Shown here: positions 43,526-56,349 of the stretch, piece by piece
Layout of the letters: each line of letters begins with the position of its first letter
Numbering within the stretch: position 1 is the first letter of the stretch
Assembly (NCBI RefSeq): GCF_024713975.1
Contig: NC_091094.1
Location: 22,716,501 to 22,780,500 of the forward strand
Reading direction: 5' to 3'
Length of the DNA: 64,000 nucleotides
Origin: Paralichthys olivaceus
Taxonomy: Eukaryota; Chordata; Actinopteri; Pleuronectiformes; Paralichthyidae
The notes under the pieces: generated by a model
What the model saw: only the letters and a program-made list of their open reading frames with translations
Database searches by the model: none
Told to the model about the DNA's origin: nothing
Position numbers and translations under genes: made by a program

Positions 43526-46500
43526 TCACTCGAGGAAGCTGTCCAGAGTCAGGCACGTTTCAATCCTGGGCGGAGGCCTGGTCACCTTCTTCCTTTTAGC
43601 TTTCATCAGCGGGCGGATCTCTGATAGAGGAGACTGGAGTGGATGGTTGAGGAATTATGCACACATGTTTAAGCAGTTTTTTTCTCATCTGCTTTTCTCT
43701 TTTACTGTTCTTTGGCAACCTAAAATCACAGCAGCTAGTATAATACAAATTCATTTATATTTATTGGCATTTATTTGTTCTTTGCCACCTGACACATCAG
43801 ATATACGCTCTTTAAACCCCATTTCGATCTTCACCAACTCCAAAGGGAAATATCTGACTCTTTTCTAAATTTACAATTAAGTTTAAGCAGCTAGTTGCAA
43901 CATCGTCAGTTTGCTGCTTGATAGATAGATAGACGCTTTGTTGATCCTGAGGGAAATTTAAGGGCGATTTTGTTGGTGCTGAGTAGCTAATGTTGGTCTA
44001 TATGTTTTTTGTAGCTGAAAACAACTGAATGCTGCTGCTGCTGCTAAAAATTGGGTTAATAAAGAGTCTAAACCCAAAACAACGCAGTATAAAAGATAAT
44101 TAAAGCAGCTTTAAATTTCTGATGATAGCTTTACTGCGTGTCATAAACAGGCACTGTTTAAAAAAACTCCACTCTCTTCTCAGGGGTTATTTCAAATAAA
44201 GAAACAGCTGTTAGAACACAAATATTTCACAAGACAGAAAACAGGATACAGGTTGGATGAATTTAGTTCGTCCTCCTAATCCATCATAACCAGTTCTCAT
44301 CTGAAATAAGAAATGGTTTCTTTAGTCAAACCACTAAAAGTACAAATGTCATATTAGAACATGCAACTTTCAGCAGAGGGTTGTACGTACCACTCCAGGC
44401 TTCCTCTGAGGGTCCAACATGCTGCCAAATGTTTTCTTTCTGAAGAGGAGGGAGTTCCTCATAAACAGATCCATGGATCCATCCTCTTGTTGAGCCTGAG
44501 GTACAAGAAAACTATATATTAATAACTCAAATATATACACTAGATTTTTAAATAGACCTTGTTAAGAGACTTTCAAAAACGTACCTTTGTTGAAGTTAAA
44601 CTTTTCTCATTGTGTTTAGATAAGGACATTCTGAAAATGAAGGGTTTTACAGACAGTTTTAGTTTAGAAACACAGAACTCACTAGTCTCAGCTTCCACAA
44701 CCTCCTCAGAACAGAGAAACACACGAGTGACATAAGACTTACACTGGAGGGTCAAGACGCATCTTCTTAGACGGGACCTGTGACGGTCTCTTGGCAACAT
44801 CATCCGGTGTAGAGACGTCATAGGTCATATTGAGGTCAATGTCCTCGCTGTCTGCAGGCTGGTGAAGGCGAGGCTGCTTCAGCTCCATGGGGGCCGGGCT
44901 GAAAGGTAAGCAGAGAAACGTCATCACTAAAATCACATTTTGTATTTCATGAAAAAAGTGTGAGGGGACGTCAGTCCAGTGGCAGCATTACACACACCTT
45001 TCAAAGACGAGCCGACTAAGGGTTTCGTTTGTCCGCGTCGGCGTGCTCAGGGTCTTCTGAAGAAACTCCACTTTCTTCCTCAGACTCTGGAGAGAGACAC
45101 ATGAAGATTTCTTAACAAATAACTTTTTTTTAATAAAACAAAGTGAAAATGTGGCAGATTTGCTTACAGAGATCTCTTTGTCTGCATTTGACAGATCATT
45201 CTGCAGAGACTCCATGTCCTTCTTGGACTGATTCATCCCAATTGAGGCTTTTTGTAACTGAAATCACACAGAAATCACAAAAAAGAAAAAAACATCAGAA
45301 ATGTAAGGTTTAATGTCAGTTCCTCTGGATGGTGATTGGTCACTCACTCAGATAATACCTTGTTGTTTGAGGAGAGCACTTCTCTCTTGAGCTTCTCGCA
45401 CATGTCATTTGAAGATTTCAGGCTTCCTTTGAGATTATCATACTCTCTGAAAAGGGGCAGGAGCAGGTTAATTTATTAATTAAGACTAAAGTGATAAAGT
45501 CAAAACGACAAGCTGTAACTTAGGCCCTATACAGACCTGGTATCAACATCCATCCTGAGAGATCCGATCACTAGTAAGTATCACACTTTATAAATTAAAA
45601 TGGGGACTCAATGTGTCTCCTGTGGCCACTTGTGATTGGTTCTCACTTCTCCGCTCTATAGGCAAATAAACATGTACGTCATATGGGTTCGAATAGAACA
45701 AATTATGTTTTTATTCTGTTACAGTTTACAGATGTGTCCAGTGTCACTATGTGTCGTGTGTGTCGTGTGTGTGTGTGTGTGTGTGTGTGTCAGTGCAAGC
45801 AAGAGAGCGAGGGCCATCAGGAGGGCCTGACTAAATATTGTGCAGCTGCTGTGAAGAAAGATTTTACTAATTTAAGAAAAGTAGCATCAGTGTTGATATT
45901 GTGTCCATGGCCACAGACAAATCAGCATACGGTAATAATATGTTAGATTAATTATAAAAGTGTAGAAGTTCAGAGGACGTCAGCTGAGTAGTCAGTCTTT
46001 CATATGTGGTCCAGGATGGATTTGTGTTCTGCAGCAAAAAGAACGTAGCCCCATGTGTCCCAATGTGGTCTGAGTGATTTGATCTCAGAACGCATTTGGC
46101 CGCTGACCCCTTGGGATCTGATCACTCAGGACGGATGTTGATACCAGGTCTGAAGTGGGTGTTCGTGACTCCATCAACACAATTGGACTCTTTACTTCTT
46201 GAGAGAGATGCAGTAGATGGAGAGCTGCTCCATCGCTGCATGGCTGACACCCATATCTGTGATCATGGACTCCACCTCTGTTCTCTGACCCTGTAACAAC
46301 ACGTCCAGGCTGAGGGACAAAATGGCAGAGTTAGTTTCCAGTATTCAGACTTTCTTATACAATAAAAGAAGAGACAGTTCCATGCAAAGGTTGCTCATCG
46401 AGGTAAATTGGCAAAGAATATCTATCTATCCTTGCTTACATATATCTGTATATTTCATTTAATTATAGTGATTTTACAATATTAAAATGCTTAAGACAAT

Positions 46501-47867
46501 TAAAACATTTTCCCACAGTAATTATTAAAATGTGGCCCGAGATGATGTGACTGTGGACACCTTTCAAAGGTTTTCATCTTGGTTCTGAGTCTGCGGATTT
46601 CTTCCTTGGCAGCCTGAACATCATTCTGTTGTGTCTCCAGGTACATCATCTGCTTCTGTAAGTGACCAAAACATTATACAGGTAAATAATGACAGTATGA
46701 GAAAGTATCAGTCAGTATGGAGAATGAGTTTAAACTAGAAGAACAGACAGCATACTCTTAGTGCAGAGCAGAGCATGTCCTTTTCCATGATCTCTTTCTT
46801 CGTGGTTTCCAGGTCTCTCCTCTGCTTGTCAACTGTGTCCTTCAAACTGTCCATCCCCTTCTGTTTGTCCCGCCAGTCTCGCTCTACAAATTAAGCAGAC
46901 AGATTAACTACCACTATACACTTAAAATACTCAGGCGCCATCATAGTACAGCTTAGTTTCTTACCTTTAGAGCTTAAAAGCACCTTAATTCGATCCAGCT
47001 CATTCTAAGGATTAGAGAAACACAATGAGATGACATCCAGATGATGTGATGGAAAATATTTATTTTTCTTGGCAACCATTTTTCACACTATTTCGGACTA
47101 AAAAGTGTTGATTCCACTGGTCTAAGGTTGGTTGTTGTGAACTGGGTACCTGTAAGCTTTCGGGGTCTGCTGCTGGGGCCCCCTCCTCTCCACCAACATC
47201 AAAGAACAGCTTGCTGATTATGTGTCTGGTGCTGACCTGCACACACAAAGCACAGTAGGCTTAAGCATTTCTTGTTTTTCTGGCAAGTAGGAGCAGTGCA
47301 GGTTATTGTTAGCTTGCTGATTTCTAGAAGAGTAACTATTTGAGATTTCTCTCCGATGGAATGCTGTTATTAAGGAAGTTTTGTATGCATAAATGTAGAT
47401 ACTTCAAAATAAAACCTAGTTTCAGCCATTGAAAGAATTTGTTAAATCACAGAAATGACTATATATGTTTCTGTTTATATGTGATAGCCCTATTTCTGGT
47501 TTTATTCATGATTGTTGTTTTCTTGTTATTTGTACATACTTTTCTTTTTGTTTGCTTACCCTGAGAAATAATTATTTGATGAAGAAAACATACTTGTAAT
47601 TGAATTAAGGTTACTGTACCTGTTTCCTGCACTGTGGACATGTTTTTGTGGGGGCTATCTGAAACCACTGGAGGAGACTGAGGACAAACAGGACAGGGAG
47701 AAGTTAGCAGCGGTTAAAATGTGTCAGAGCTGAAAGTTGAAATGCTGTTGAAGATTTGACTTCGTGTACCACTCATAGTGGAAAGTGTGTCCGCAGTGGA
47801 TGGCAGCAACATCTCTGGAGTGATCGAAGAAATCGGAGCAGATAGTACACAGAGCTCTGATAGGCAT
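43526..47867 (-). CDS. traip: TRAF-interacting protein, RING E3 ubiquitin ligase
   Basis: Ubiquitylates the CMG replicative helicase at converged or blocked forks and acts in interstrand-crosslink repair. Exons in coding order: 47867-47770, 47677-47620, 47236-47150, 47004-46965, 46883-46756, 46655-46561, 46309-46196, 45446-45359, 45257-45168, 45086-44998, 44898-44743, 44630-44585, 44495-44391 and 43618-43526. All phases agree; 428 aa (human 469). N-terminal C3H2C3 RING: Cys7, Cys10, Cys25, His27, His30, Cys33, Cys46, Cys49. Then a long coiled coil (ERDWRDKQK...KEYDNLKGSLKSS) to about residue 295. The tail carries SPAPMELK, DIDLNMTYDVSTP, FMRNSLL and IRPLMKAK, collinear with mammals. The C-terminus ...LTLDSFLE corresponds to the PIP-box end but lacks the Gln. 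The last acceptor is taken as ATCAGAG|ATC, because the earlier AG brings an immediate stop. Converges on grm6, diverges from mon1a. Confidence 0.92.
43919..43962. repeat. GATA run plus LINE-tail-like sequence
   Basis: ATAGATAGATAGACGCTTTG followed by TTGATCCTGAGGGAAATT is the usual antisense end of a fish retroelement. It lies inside the last traip intron. Confidence 0.55.
45532..46152. mobile_element. Nonautonomous DNA transposon with 38-base TIRs in traip intron
   Basis: Ends at 45532-45569 and 46115-46152 are inverted copies with three mismatches in 38 bases (outer part CAGACCTGGTATCAACATCC). About 620 bases in all. The interior has a GT tract (45764-45790) and no transposase frame. It lies between the traip exons at 45359-45446 and 46196-46309. 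Superfamily and exact outer ends not decided. Confidence 0.75.
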
Positions 47868-49492
47868 CCTGACGTAGCAAGGATCGTCCTGTAACGACTT
47901 TACAGAAAAAAACTGTTAAATAAACAACCGAGTAAACAAACAAATATATGTATCCTCTCCCCACGTGTGTGTTTATAACAACAAATGACACACTGGGCTA
48001 CACATGGAACGATAACATTACACAACACGCTTATGTCCCATTACACTCGGCTATGTTAGTTAGCTGAATGCTTACTTCAACCCTATCAGTCGTCACCATA
48101 CTTACCAGTCGAATATGTTAAGTTACTGCACAGTCCTTTGTTGTGAAGAGAAACACCCTACACTTGTCTGACTCATTTTAATATTTAACCTGTTAAAGTT
48201 GTGTCATGAGGCAGAAGCTAACCAGCTAGCTTAAACAAACACAATACATCTCTTCCGTAGCCGCGCCATACGTTTGAACACAAGCCCCGCCCCCGTCCTC
48301 TTCTTCTGTTTGCTCTGCAAGAAGCTGCGTTCAGGTGCAGCCACAAATCCTCCGAAATATCAGCTACTACATACACGGTTGCTTTTAAAAATGACTGAGG
48401 GATTTTAAACAGTAAAGTGAAAGCAAAACTTTTATTTCGAATCAAGTTCATTAGGGACCACATGTATGATAACACAATAATAGCCTTTTAAAAGATGTAA
48501 CATATATTTTTCCATCCGGCACATGCACATTCAGTGTAAGGAAGTACCTAAAAGAAAAAAACACTTTTACAGATATTAACACTTTATAAGAATAACATGT
48601 GTTATTTGTTTTCGTTGCTCCTCGGATATTAATAAATCATTAAAAGTAATTCCCTTAATAGCATCTATTCATTTTGTTATTTTGGTACTGGAACTGGAAC
48701 AAGCTTAGTGGAGTGATGCAGAATAATGCACCATCAGCATCAAATAAGGAGCTTTGGTGAATCTAACATGAAATAATACATGAAAATAGCTGTAAAATGT
48801 ATTTTTATTTAATTCCAACCAAATTAGCCCAGTCATTCCTCGCTCCACAGAGCGGTCTTCTGGAAGAGAACTTCATATCCCATAATTCCTACTTCCGCCC
48901 TGATTTGGTTGACTAGCCAGTAAAGTGCCTCAGTCTTGTGTCTGTGCTAGTTAGCTAGCTGCTAACGTGGAGCTCACCAACCTAATGTAGACAGACCCGG
49001 AAATGAAAGGTAAACATTTGAAAACAACCCTTGAAACAAACGTGTCAGTGCGAGGGTGGTTAAAGCAGACACACAGCTAGCTCAGTAGCTTTAAACACTG
49101 TTGATTATGTGCTACAGTTAGCATTTGAATTGCCTTCCAAAGTTCTATATCTGCATGTCGGACGTGTCTCAGAGACTGAAGGGTGTGATCGTTACATGAT
49201 TTATAGAAAGACAGAGGATGTAAACATGAATTTAAAAAGCGTGATGTACAGTCGAAACATGTCAGCCTCGTATGTTTACAGGTTTAGTTTCCCAGCAGTC
49301 ACTGCACGTAGAGAACATGTCTGTTAAAGTGTGGATCATAAAGTTTGAGTGATTCACGCCTCAATAACAGCAGCACACAATCAGTTTGACCTTTAATCAC
49401 AGCCTCTGTCTTAGGTTTTTGACCTTTGGTCCCACAGCTGTCTGTCTGTCTGTCCTGCCAGGTGTGTGTCTCTGCCATAAGCAGCCGCAGTG
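47868..49492. promoter_or_regulatory. Divergent traip / mon1a upstream region
   Basis: traip leaves leftward and mon1a rightward. An acceptor directly precedes the traip ATG (CTACGTCAG|G ATG, minus strand); a possible upstream traip exon ends at 48190 (AACAG|GTTAAA, minus). A GC-box CCCCGCCCCC lies at 48285-48294. An ETS-like ACTTCCGCC at 48891 sits in front of the candidate mon1a noncoding exon, which ends AAATGAAAG|GTAAAC at 49009. The mon1a coding exon acceptor is at 49461. 48300-48880 is AT-rich with no gene seen. Promoter calls are inference from motifs and geometry. Confidence 0.45.
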
Positions 49493-52400
49493 ATGGATGG
49501 TGAAGCCCAAAGGGCGAGTGCATCTTGGGAGAATGGCTCTCTGGCTCCTTTGGACCACCTTCGCACTGAGAGGGGGGAAAGCCCCACTCCAGGTCTGGTG
49601 GAAGGAACTGAACCAGGTGAGGCTGCTCCACACTCACAACGCTCCGCAGAGAAGAGCTCAGACAGACCTGTAACTTCCCAGATCTCAAATACACTGTATG
49701 AATTCATCAGGTTTTTATAAAGATCATTTTTAAGTGAAATGATAAGAAAACATCCGAAGAGCAGAGTTTCTTGTAGACCAGTGGGGTTACTGCACCTTGA
49801 TACAGTAAAGGCTATAATCAGAGTTTCTCCTTTTAAGCCTACGGTGCAGCACATAAGTCTAAACTGAATGAATGTGAAATCAGTGTGGAGATCACTGACC
49901 ACTGTCATGGACTTACTGTAGTCTGATTATTTAATCGAAAACCTTATTTTGTAAAATTATGGCACACTTGTAATAACAGTAACAGTCTCTAATACGTTTT
50001 AAAGCACTTTCTAAATAAAAACAGAGTTCATGTTTGATTTTATAAATTGTGGATGTGATACATTGAAATGCATTGAGATGCATCGTTGTGAATCGAATCG
50101 TTGACTGCTGAATTGTAATCGAATCAAGTTGTGAGGCTGGTGAAGATGCACACCTCTACTATATACTGTGGTGGTGATACTAAGAGTATTATGTGGTGGC
50201 GAATCTCAGTCAGTGGAGACTGGAGGTACTGGGTGCTGTGGTGTTCTCTCAGTCTGAACGTCTGGCACAGAAGAGCCCTCCCAAACACTTTAAGGCTGGT
50301 TGAGCCTGTGGCTGAATGTGCTCCAGATGCCTCAGCTCAGCACAGAAAGGAAGATGAGATGGGTTTTCTGTGACAGCTCTCAGCTTCCCTCTCATCCTCT
50401 TCTCTCTCGCTGCTTCCTCTTTGCAGCAGAGCTGGCCTTCCTCAACCGCTTGTTGGGCACCACAGCGTTTAATCAATACTGACACCTCTTTCAAATATTT
50501 GCATAAAATGGAAGGGCAAAGACAAAGGATGGGATGTGACAAGCATATAAATAATTAAATACGTGCAAGTTAGGCCCTTGTGAGAGGTGGACATGCAGTT
50601 TGCAAGAGACAAAACTAACATTTGACGAGTTCACATTAAAAGCTACTATGCATAACTGACTGTAAAATTGTTTAAATCATTGATAAGTGAACATTTTTTT
50701 TTCAGAGTTGTTTTTCTGACTTGAGATGGCATTCACAATCATTTTCCCTGTCAATGTGAATGCTAAATCTGCATTTTACTGTAGAGGCCCCTCAGTGGTG
50801 TCCAGCCTTAGAAACTTGTCTCTCCTCTTGAATGTCCATCACAAGCTCTTCGTCTGATTTCCCAATATTGAGTTGAAAGTGGTTGCTGTTGCTCTTGCCC
50901 CATCCTTTGGAGTTTTCCATTATCAATCTCTGAAAACAAAGTCCTCCGAGTTCCTCTGTACGGTACACAGAGCAGAGTCAAAGCAGATCCAGAGGTGTAG
51001 AGGGCGATGTTTCTTGTCCATGTTTGATTTGAGGCTTGTTGTTGTGGAAACAGTGAACCTTCACAACAACATTCTCCTCATCAGAAAACCTGAAACCCTC
51101 AGTGTCATCCCCATGGTCTTCCTGAAACACTCCTATCAGGGCCTCCTCCGCCCCCACACATCACTGCTGCCAAAGGCTGCAGGTGATAGAAGTTGCATGT
51201 CATCTTATGGCTCATCCCCCATGGGATTATATCACATAACATCCAACCTGTGTACAGTACACAAGGGTAACGTTTACAGTACGCCAGTGTCCTTCTGAGT
51301 GAGCTGATCATGCATCAGTCCATGGATAAGATCCACCGTCATCAACCCAAAGTAATAACTCTTCTGCAAAACTAAAACAAAAAAATAGATGGCACTACAC
51401 TCTAAAATGTAGCTTCTATGATTGCTGCTTGAATCATGAACCATGTTTATAGAAAAATAGACAGAAAATCTTTGCAGTGGTCAGTGTCTGCAGTAATGTT
51501 GTTTTCCATTGGCTGCATTCTTGTATCATGAAAAGAGCGTGCATGCTTCCAGTATGAGAGTAATCAACTTCCCTCATGGTGTTCAGTGAGTAGACATCCT
51601 GCTGACCAATAGTTGCTAGGCAACAAATGGGCACATAAACCACAATTACTTATTTTTAATCTCATGATGAAAATTTTTTCCATTTTGTTTGGTTACAACC
51701 ATGCAATATTAGGGTTAGTACTGAATGTTTGTGTGAAAGAGAGAGAGACAGCATGAATATACACATCCTGTTTGTGTAAGGAAATCACAACAATAATGTC
51801 TTTTGTAATCTGCATGTCACTCAAACAGCCACATTGTCGTCAGTGTTAGGTCAGTGGTCTTGTAAACTCTTGAATGTTTGACTTTATGAATAGACCGAGC
51901 GTCAGAATGCATCTTTAGTTCTGGGCTCTGTGAGATTTAAAATATACATTTCTGCTGAAATTGCTGGGGTGCTGAGGTGCTCTGCTAAACAAACTGAAAA
52001 TATGTGATGTGAAAAGCCAAGATAGAAGGTTTTTGAAGAACTGAACACCTTCAATCACCGTTCATCTGAACAAGAAAGAACAATTTCAAAAGGTAGAAAT
52101 ATTTGTAAAAGGTTGAATCCAAGCATAAAGGTCCTGAAGCAGTTAACATTTTGATGTTTGAAAGGTTGAAATCTGCGGCATGCATCTCAGTGTGAATTTT
52201 GAGTTGCAGTTCAGCAACTCAGCATTCACACTGCATCAGCAGGAAATGCAATTTGTAGTTATTATGTGATTCCGATGTGTGTTTGAAATTAACATTTTTG
52301 GTTATGTGTCTCTTTGAATGTTGAAAACCAAACATTGGTCACAAGTCAATCAGCAGATGTCACAGCTTTGTTTTTTAGAAATACTGAACAGATTGTATAC

Positions 52401-55400
52401 ATTTATTTTCTAAAGCTTTTTCATACCAACAATCAACTAGGAACTCGTATTCTCACATTCTCTTGCAAGAGCTGTGATAAAATATATATATATATCTACT
52501 GACTGACGACAGCAGCTCACTTCTGTCTCATCCAGCGCCAACAAATCCGACTCTGACAGGACAAATGATGTAACTTTGTCTGTGTTGCACTTTTCAATCT
52601 GGACACAAATTAAGGCTGTAATCTATCACAGTTGTTCTATTTTTCTCTTTCTCTTAATTAAATAAGCTGTGACCAGAAGTCATTCATTTCTGTGGCTGCT
52701 CTGAAAAATGGCCTTTGTAGAAAAGGACGGTTCTTTTTTTGCTTCTTATAAAATGTTAATTCTTTGCAAAGCAATACAAGATACAATGTAAGATTTCAAG
52801 TCATTTGGAGGTTTTATCAGCCAGACTGTGTCACCCACTGCATGGGAGACTATCTTGAATGGTTCCTGTAGAGAAGCTGAGGGAGCTGGCTTTGTGTGCT
52901 GATCTCAGTTGAGGTGGGGCAATTATTTGCCAGTCCAACCAGTTAGTGTTTACCCTTCAAGTATTTTGTCTTTTTACTGCCGCCAAGAATGTTATGTTTG
53001 TTTTCATGTGCATATGTTTGTCAGCAGGCAGGATTATGCAAAAACTACTGGACAGGAACCAAAACCTGTGGTTTTGTCAGGATAGAACTTATTTTCACTT
53101 TCTTTAAAATTGCATGTTTTTCCACATTTTTGAAGAATGATATGAGTGTCTGCAATTTGGTGCTGATCCAATTACAAGTCTAGTCTATTGAATTTCAATT
53201 TAGTTACATAAAGGGCTTTGGTGGAGGTGTATGCTCCATGAGTGCCATTATAGTTGAAGTTTGTTTGTAAGCAATGTAAAGAATACATTACACTTAAAAA
53301 CGAGCTGGTTTCAAGCCATAAGTTTTACTTCCTGCAAGATACTTTTGGTTTAATGTGCTTAATCATTCATTCATTTCACATCCATGCATCATACTGACCA
53401 TCATTTGACCATCTTTTATCACTACATCAATGCAGGTGCCGGTCAGAAGAGTGCAATGTTCGTCCATGCACAGTCTTTCGAGGATCTGAGTGCAGAGGCT
53501 GAGAAAGATGCTCCCAGGGACGCTGAACTCGACAAATCAGAAGGAGAGCATGCAGAGGAGGAGCTCAAGGCGCTGGTGGGGGAAGAAAACATAGAGAAGC
53601 CACCCAACAATGCCAGTTCATTGGAGAGCAGGTCTAAGGAGGAGGATGTTAACAGTGATGCGTGGAGGAGTCACAAAAAACATGTGTTTGTGTTGAGTGA
53701 GGCTGGAAAGCCGATCTACACCCGCTACGGCACAGAGGAGGCTCTGTCCAGCACCATGGGGGTGATGATGGCCCTTGTGTCTTTTGTAGAAGCCAAGAAG
53801 AACATCATCCGCTCCATCCACGCAGGTCAGAATATAGGCTGCATCCATACTGCTCTGTTTTCATTTGAAAACGTCATTTTTGAATCTAAAACAATCTCTG
53901 TCCACATAAGTGTTTTGGTTCTGTACCAGTTTATATCCCCGTTCATACTAAGACGTCTAAAAACGCATATCATGTGACCACTCACATACACTGGGCATCA
54001 AAACATCTCGTTTTAGCAGTTGATGTGTTTTCAAAAGAAAACGTAGTAGTGTGAATGTAGTCCTAGGCTTTGCTGTACGGTGCATTTCATATGTAAAAAC
54101 AAATTGGTCTAAAATGCATTTAATGAAATCTGTTTGTGTCAGATGGCTGTAAAGTGGTTTTCCTCACCAAGAGCCCCCTGGTCCTCGTGGGCGTATATCG
54201 GACATGCCAGTCAGACAAGGAGCTGCTGCGGGAGCTGCAGTACATCTATTACCAGATCGTCAGCCTGCTCACACTCACTCAGCTCAACCACATCTTCCAG
54301 CACAAGCAGAACTACGATCTGCGCCGCCTGCTGGCTGGTTCAGAGTATCTCACTGACAACCTGCTGCATCGGCTGGACAGGGACCCAGGCCTGCTGCTCA
54401 GCGCTGTCACCTGCCTGCCTCTGGCCACCTCCGCCAGGGATGTGGTGTCATCGAGCCTGCAGGCCGCCAAATCCAAAAACCTGGTGTTCTCCATCCTGCT
54501 GGCGGGCGACCAGCTGGTTACGCTGATAAGAAAAAAGGACCAGTTCCTGCACCACATAGACTTGCACCTAGTCTTCAACCTAGTTGGCTCCTCCTCGTCC
54601 TTCCGGGAGGGTGAAGGTTGGACTCCCATCTGCCTGCCAAAGTTTAACACTGCTGGATTTTTCCATGCTCACATTTCATACCTGGAGCCTGCGTCCAAGC
54701 TCTGCCTCATCCTGGTGTCAACAGACAGAGAGGACTTTTTTAACATGTCTGAATGCAAGCAGCGGTTCCTGGAGAGGTTAAGTAAGCGCAGTGCCTACCA
54801 GGCTCTAAAGGAGGCGCTAAAATCTCCCAGTTATTCTGTGGCACAGGTCGGCATCCCAGAGCTCAGGCACTTCCTGTACAAATCAAAGAGCTCTGGGCTT
54901 TACACCAGGTGGGTAGTATGTCTCTGGAATTAATTTAATGGTTAAATTTCTGTTTTAGTGGAAATCTGTATCAGTGCAAATCTTCAGGTGTTGCTCTCAG
55001 CGATATACTCTTCCTCCTCTTCCTCTAGTCCAGAGTTTCCTGTGGTGTACCAGTCTGATGAAGAACAGGAAAGGCTGATGGGTTTGTACCAGGACCTTCA
55101 CAGCTGCTTGCACCATCCAACCAGACCCCTCTGTTCCTTCTACCGCTGTGGTGAAACTGAGAACCTGCTGGCATGGGTAAGACATTGTGACATGTGATGT
55201 TTTTTCTGTTTTTCAAAACTCTTTTCACAAAACGCTATGCACCAATTTTCTTCCAAATCTCACATTGCACATGATTTAACATAAGTGAACACATTGTGCA
55301 TTTATCAAAGCATCTCAACGTTGTGTATCCTCATCATATTCTCATCATTAAATTTGGTCATTATCAAAACAACTTTTTATCCGAACAATGTATGCAGTTG

Positions 55401-56264
55401 TCAGCGCCTCATAAGCATCTTTCAGACATGCACAGCCTCCGGAGTTTCTCTGCAGGGGTTGTATGTCCGAGTCAGAGCCGGTTTCTGCAGACTTTCTCCG
55501 CCTGGCTGCCCAGTATAAAGTTCTCCGGAAGTCTGGAGGAGCCGATGTGTTTGAACACAGCAGGAAATGGTTAAAAAAACAAAACAAAGAGAAATATATC
55601 TGAGGATGAAAAAGCAGTACCATACCAACAGAAGACACCGCTAAAGATGTCAAGAGAGTTTGTGATGATAAGAGCTGACGCTGTGGTCAAACAACATCAA
55701 GTGATCTCCTCAGCGGAATTAATATGTTACATCCTGCCTCTGCCTGCTGCACCACCCCTCACCCCACCCCGCTCCAGATATTTCTGTGTTGTAAAAAAAA
55801 TATGAGCGGAGATTATTCCGCTGCTTTGTTGTGTGAGGCAAACTCTAGAATAATCAGAAATGAGTTATAACCATTATGTTGCAATATTACTGTTGTAACG
55901 TTGAGGAGAAGTTTTTGAAAAGAGAGAAATGAACATGTGATCACAACTGCAGGCTGAATATGCTTTTATAAGAACAGCAATTTTTAAATCTAAAATAAAA
56001 TTAGTCAGGTCAGTTTTGCTTTATGTGTTTTTCATACTGAAACTGAGCCAAAGCAATCACTGAGTTCTGCATTTGAATGGCTCTAGATACCACCAGTCTT
56101 TGTGTCTTGTGTCTTTTCTGCAGGTGACAAGCGGCTTCGAGCTCTACCTCTGCTTCAGTCCACTCGGGACCAAGGCCCTGGCGATGTCTGCTGTCACCAA
56201 ACTGCTGAAGTGGATCAGGAAGGAAGAGGATCGCCTCTTCATTCTGACTCCTCTCACTTACTGA
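49493..56264 (+). CDS. mon1a: MON1 homolog A, subunit of the Mon1-Ccz1 Rab7 GEF
   Basis: With CCZ1 it exchanges GDP for GTP on Rab7 and drives early-to-late endosome and autophagosome maturation. Exons: 49493-49616, 53436-53825, 54143-54908, 55029-55176 and 56124-56264; phases agree, 522 aa. Residues 1-120 are acidic and low complexity, but keep the family motifs ESPTPG and [12 protein letters not shown]. Longin-type domains start near 121 ([31 protein letters not shown]) and continue through [31 protein letters not shown] and [10 protein letters not shown]. The C-terminus [15 protein letters not shown] is almost invariant in the family. MON1A rather than MON1B because of the N-terminal motifs and the TRAIP/MST1R neighbours. 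Intron 1 is 3.8 kb. Confidence 0.93.
49617..53435 (+). other. mon1a intron 1
   Basis: 3.8 kb without coding similarity on either strand. Short open frames here have no family resemblance. Short AT runs (for example near 52483) are present. Confidence 0.6.
53930..54070. repeat. Repeat-like segment in mon1a intron 2
   Basis: AAACGCATATCATGTGACCA and TTTTCAAAAGAAAACGTAGT resemble the ends of a dispersed fish DNA element. Class not decided. Confidence 0.35.
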
Positions 56265-56343
56265 GCCCTTGCTGCCGACTGACCTCCTGGACCAGAAAGC
56301 TTTGCTCTGAACGCTGACCGGCCCGGTGCTAACAACAGCTGTG

Positions 56344-56349
56344 AATAAA
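56344..56349 (+). terminator. mon1a poly(A) signal
   Basis: AATAAA 80 bases after the mon1a stop codon, giving a very short 3' UTR. Confidence 0.65.
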
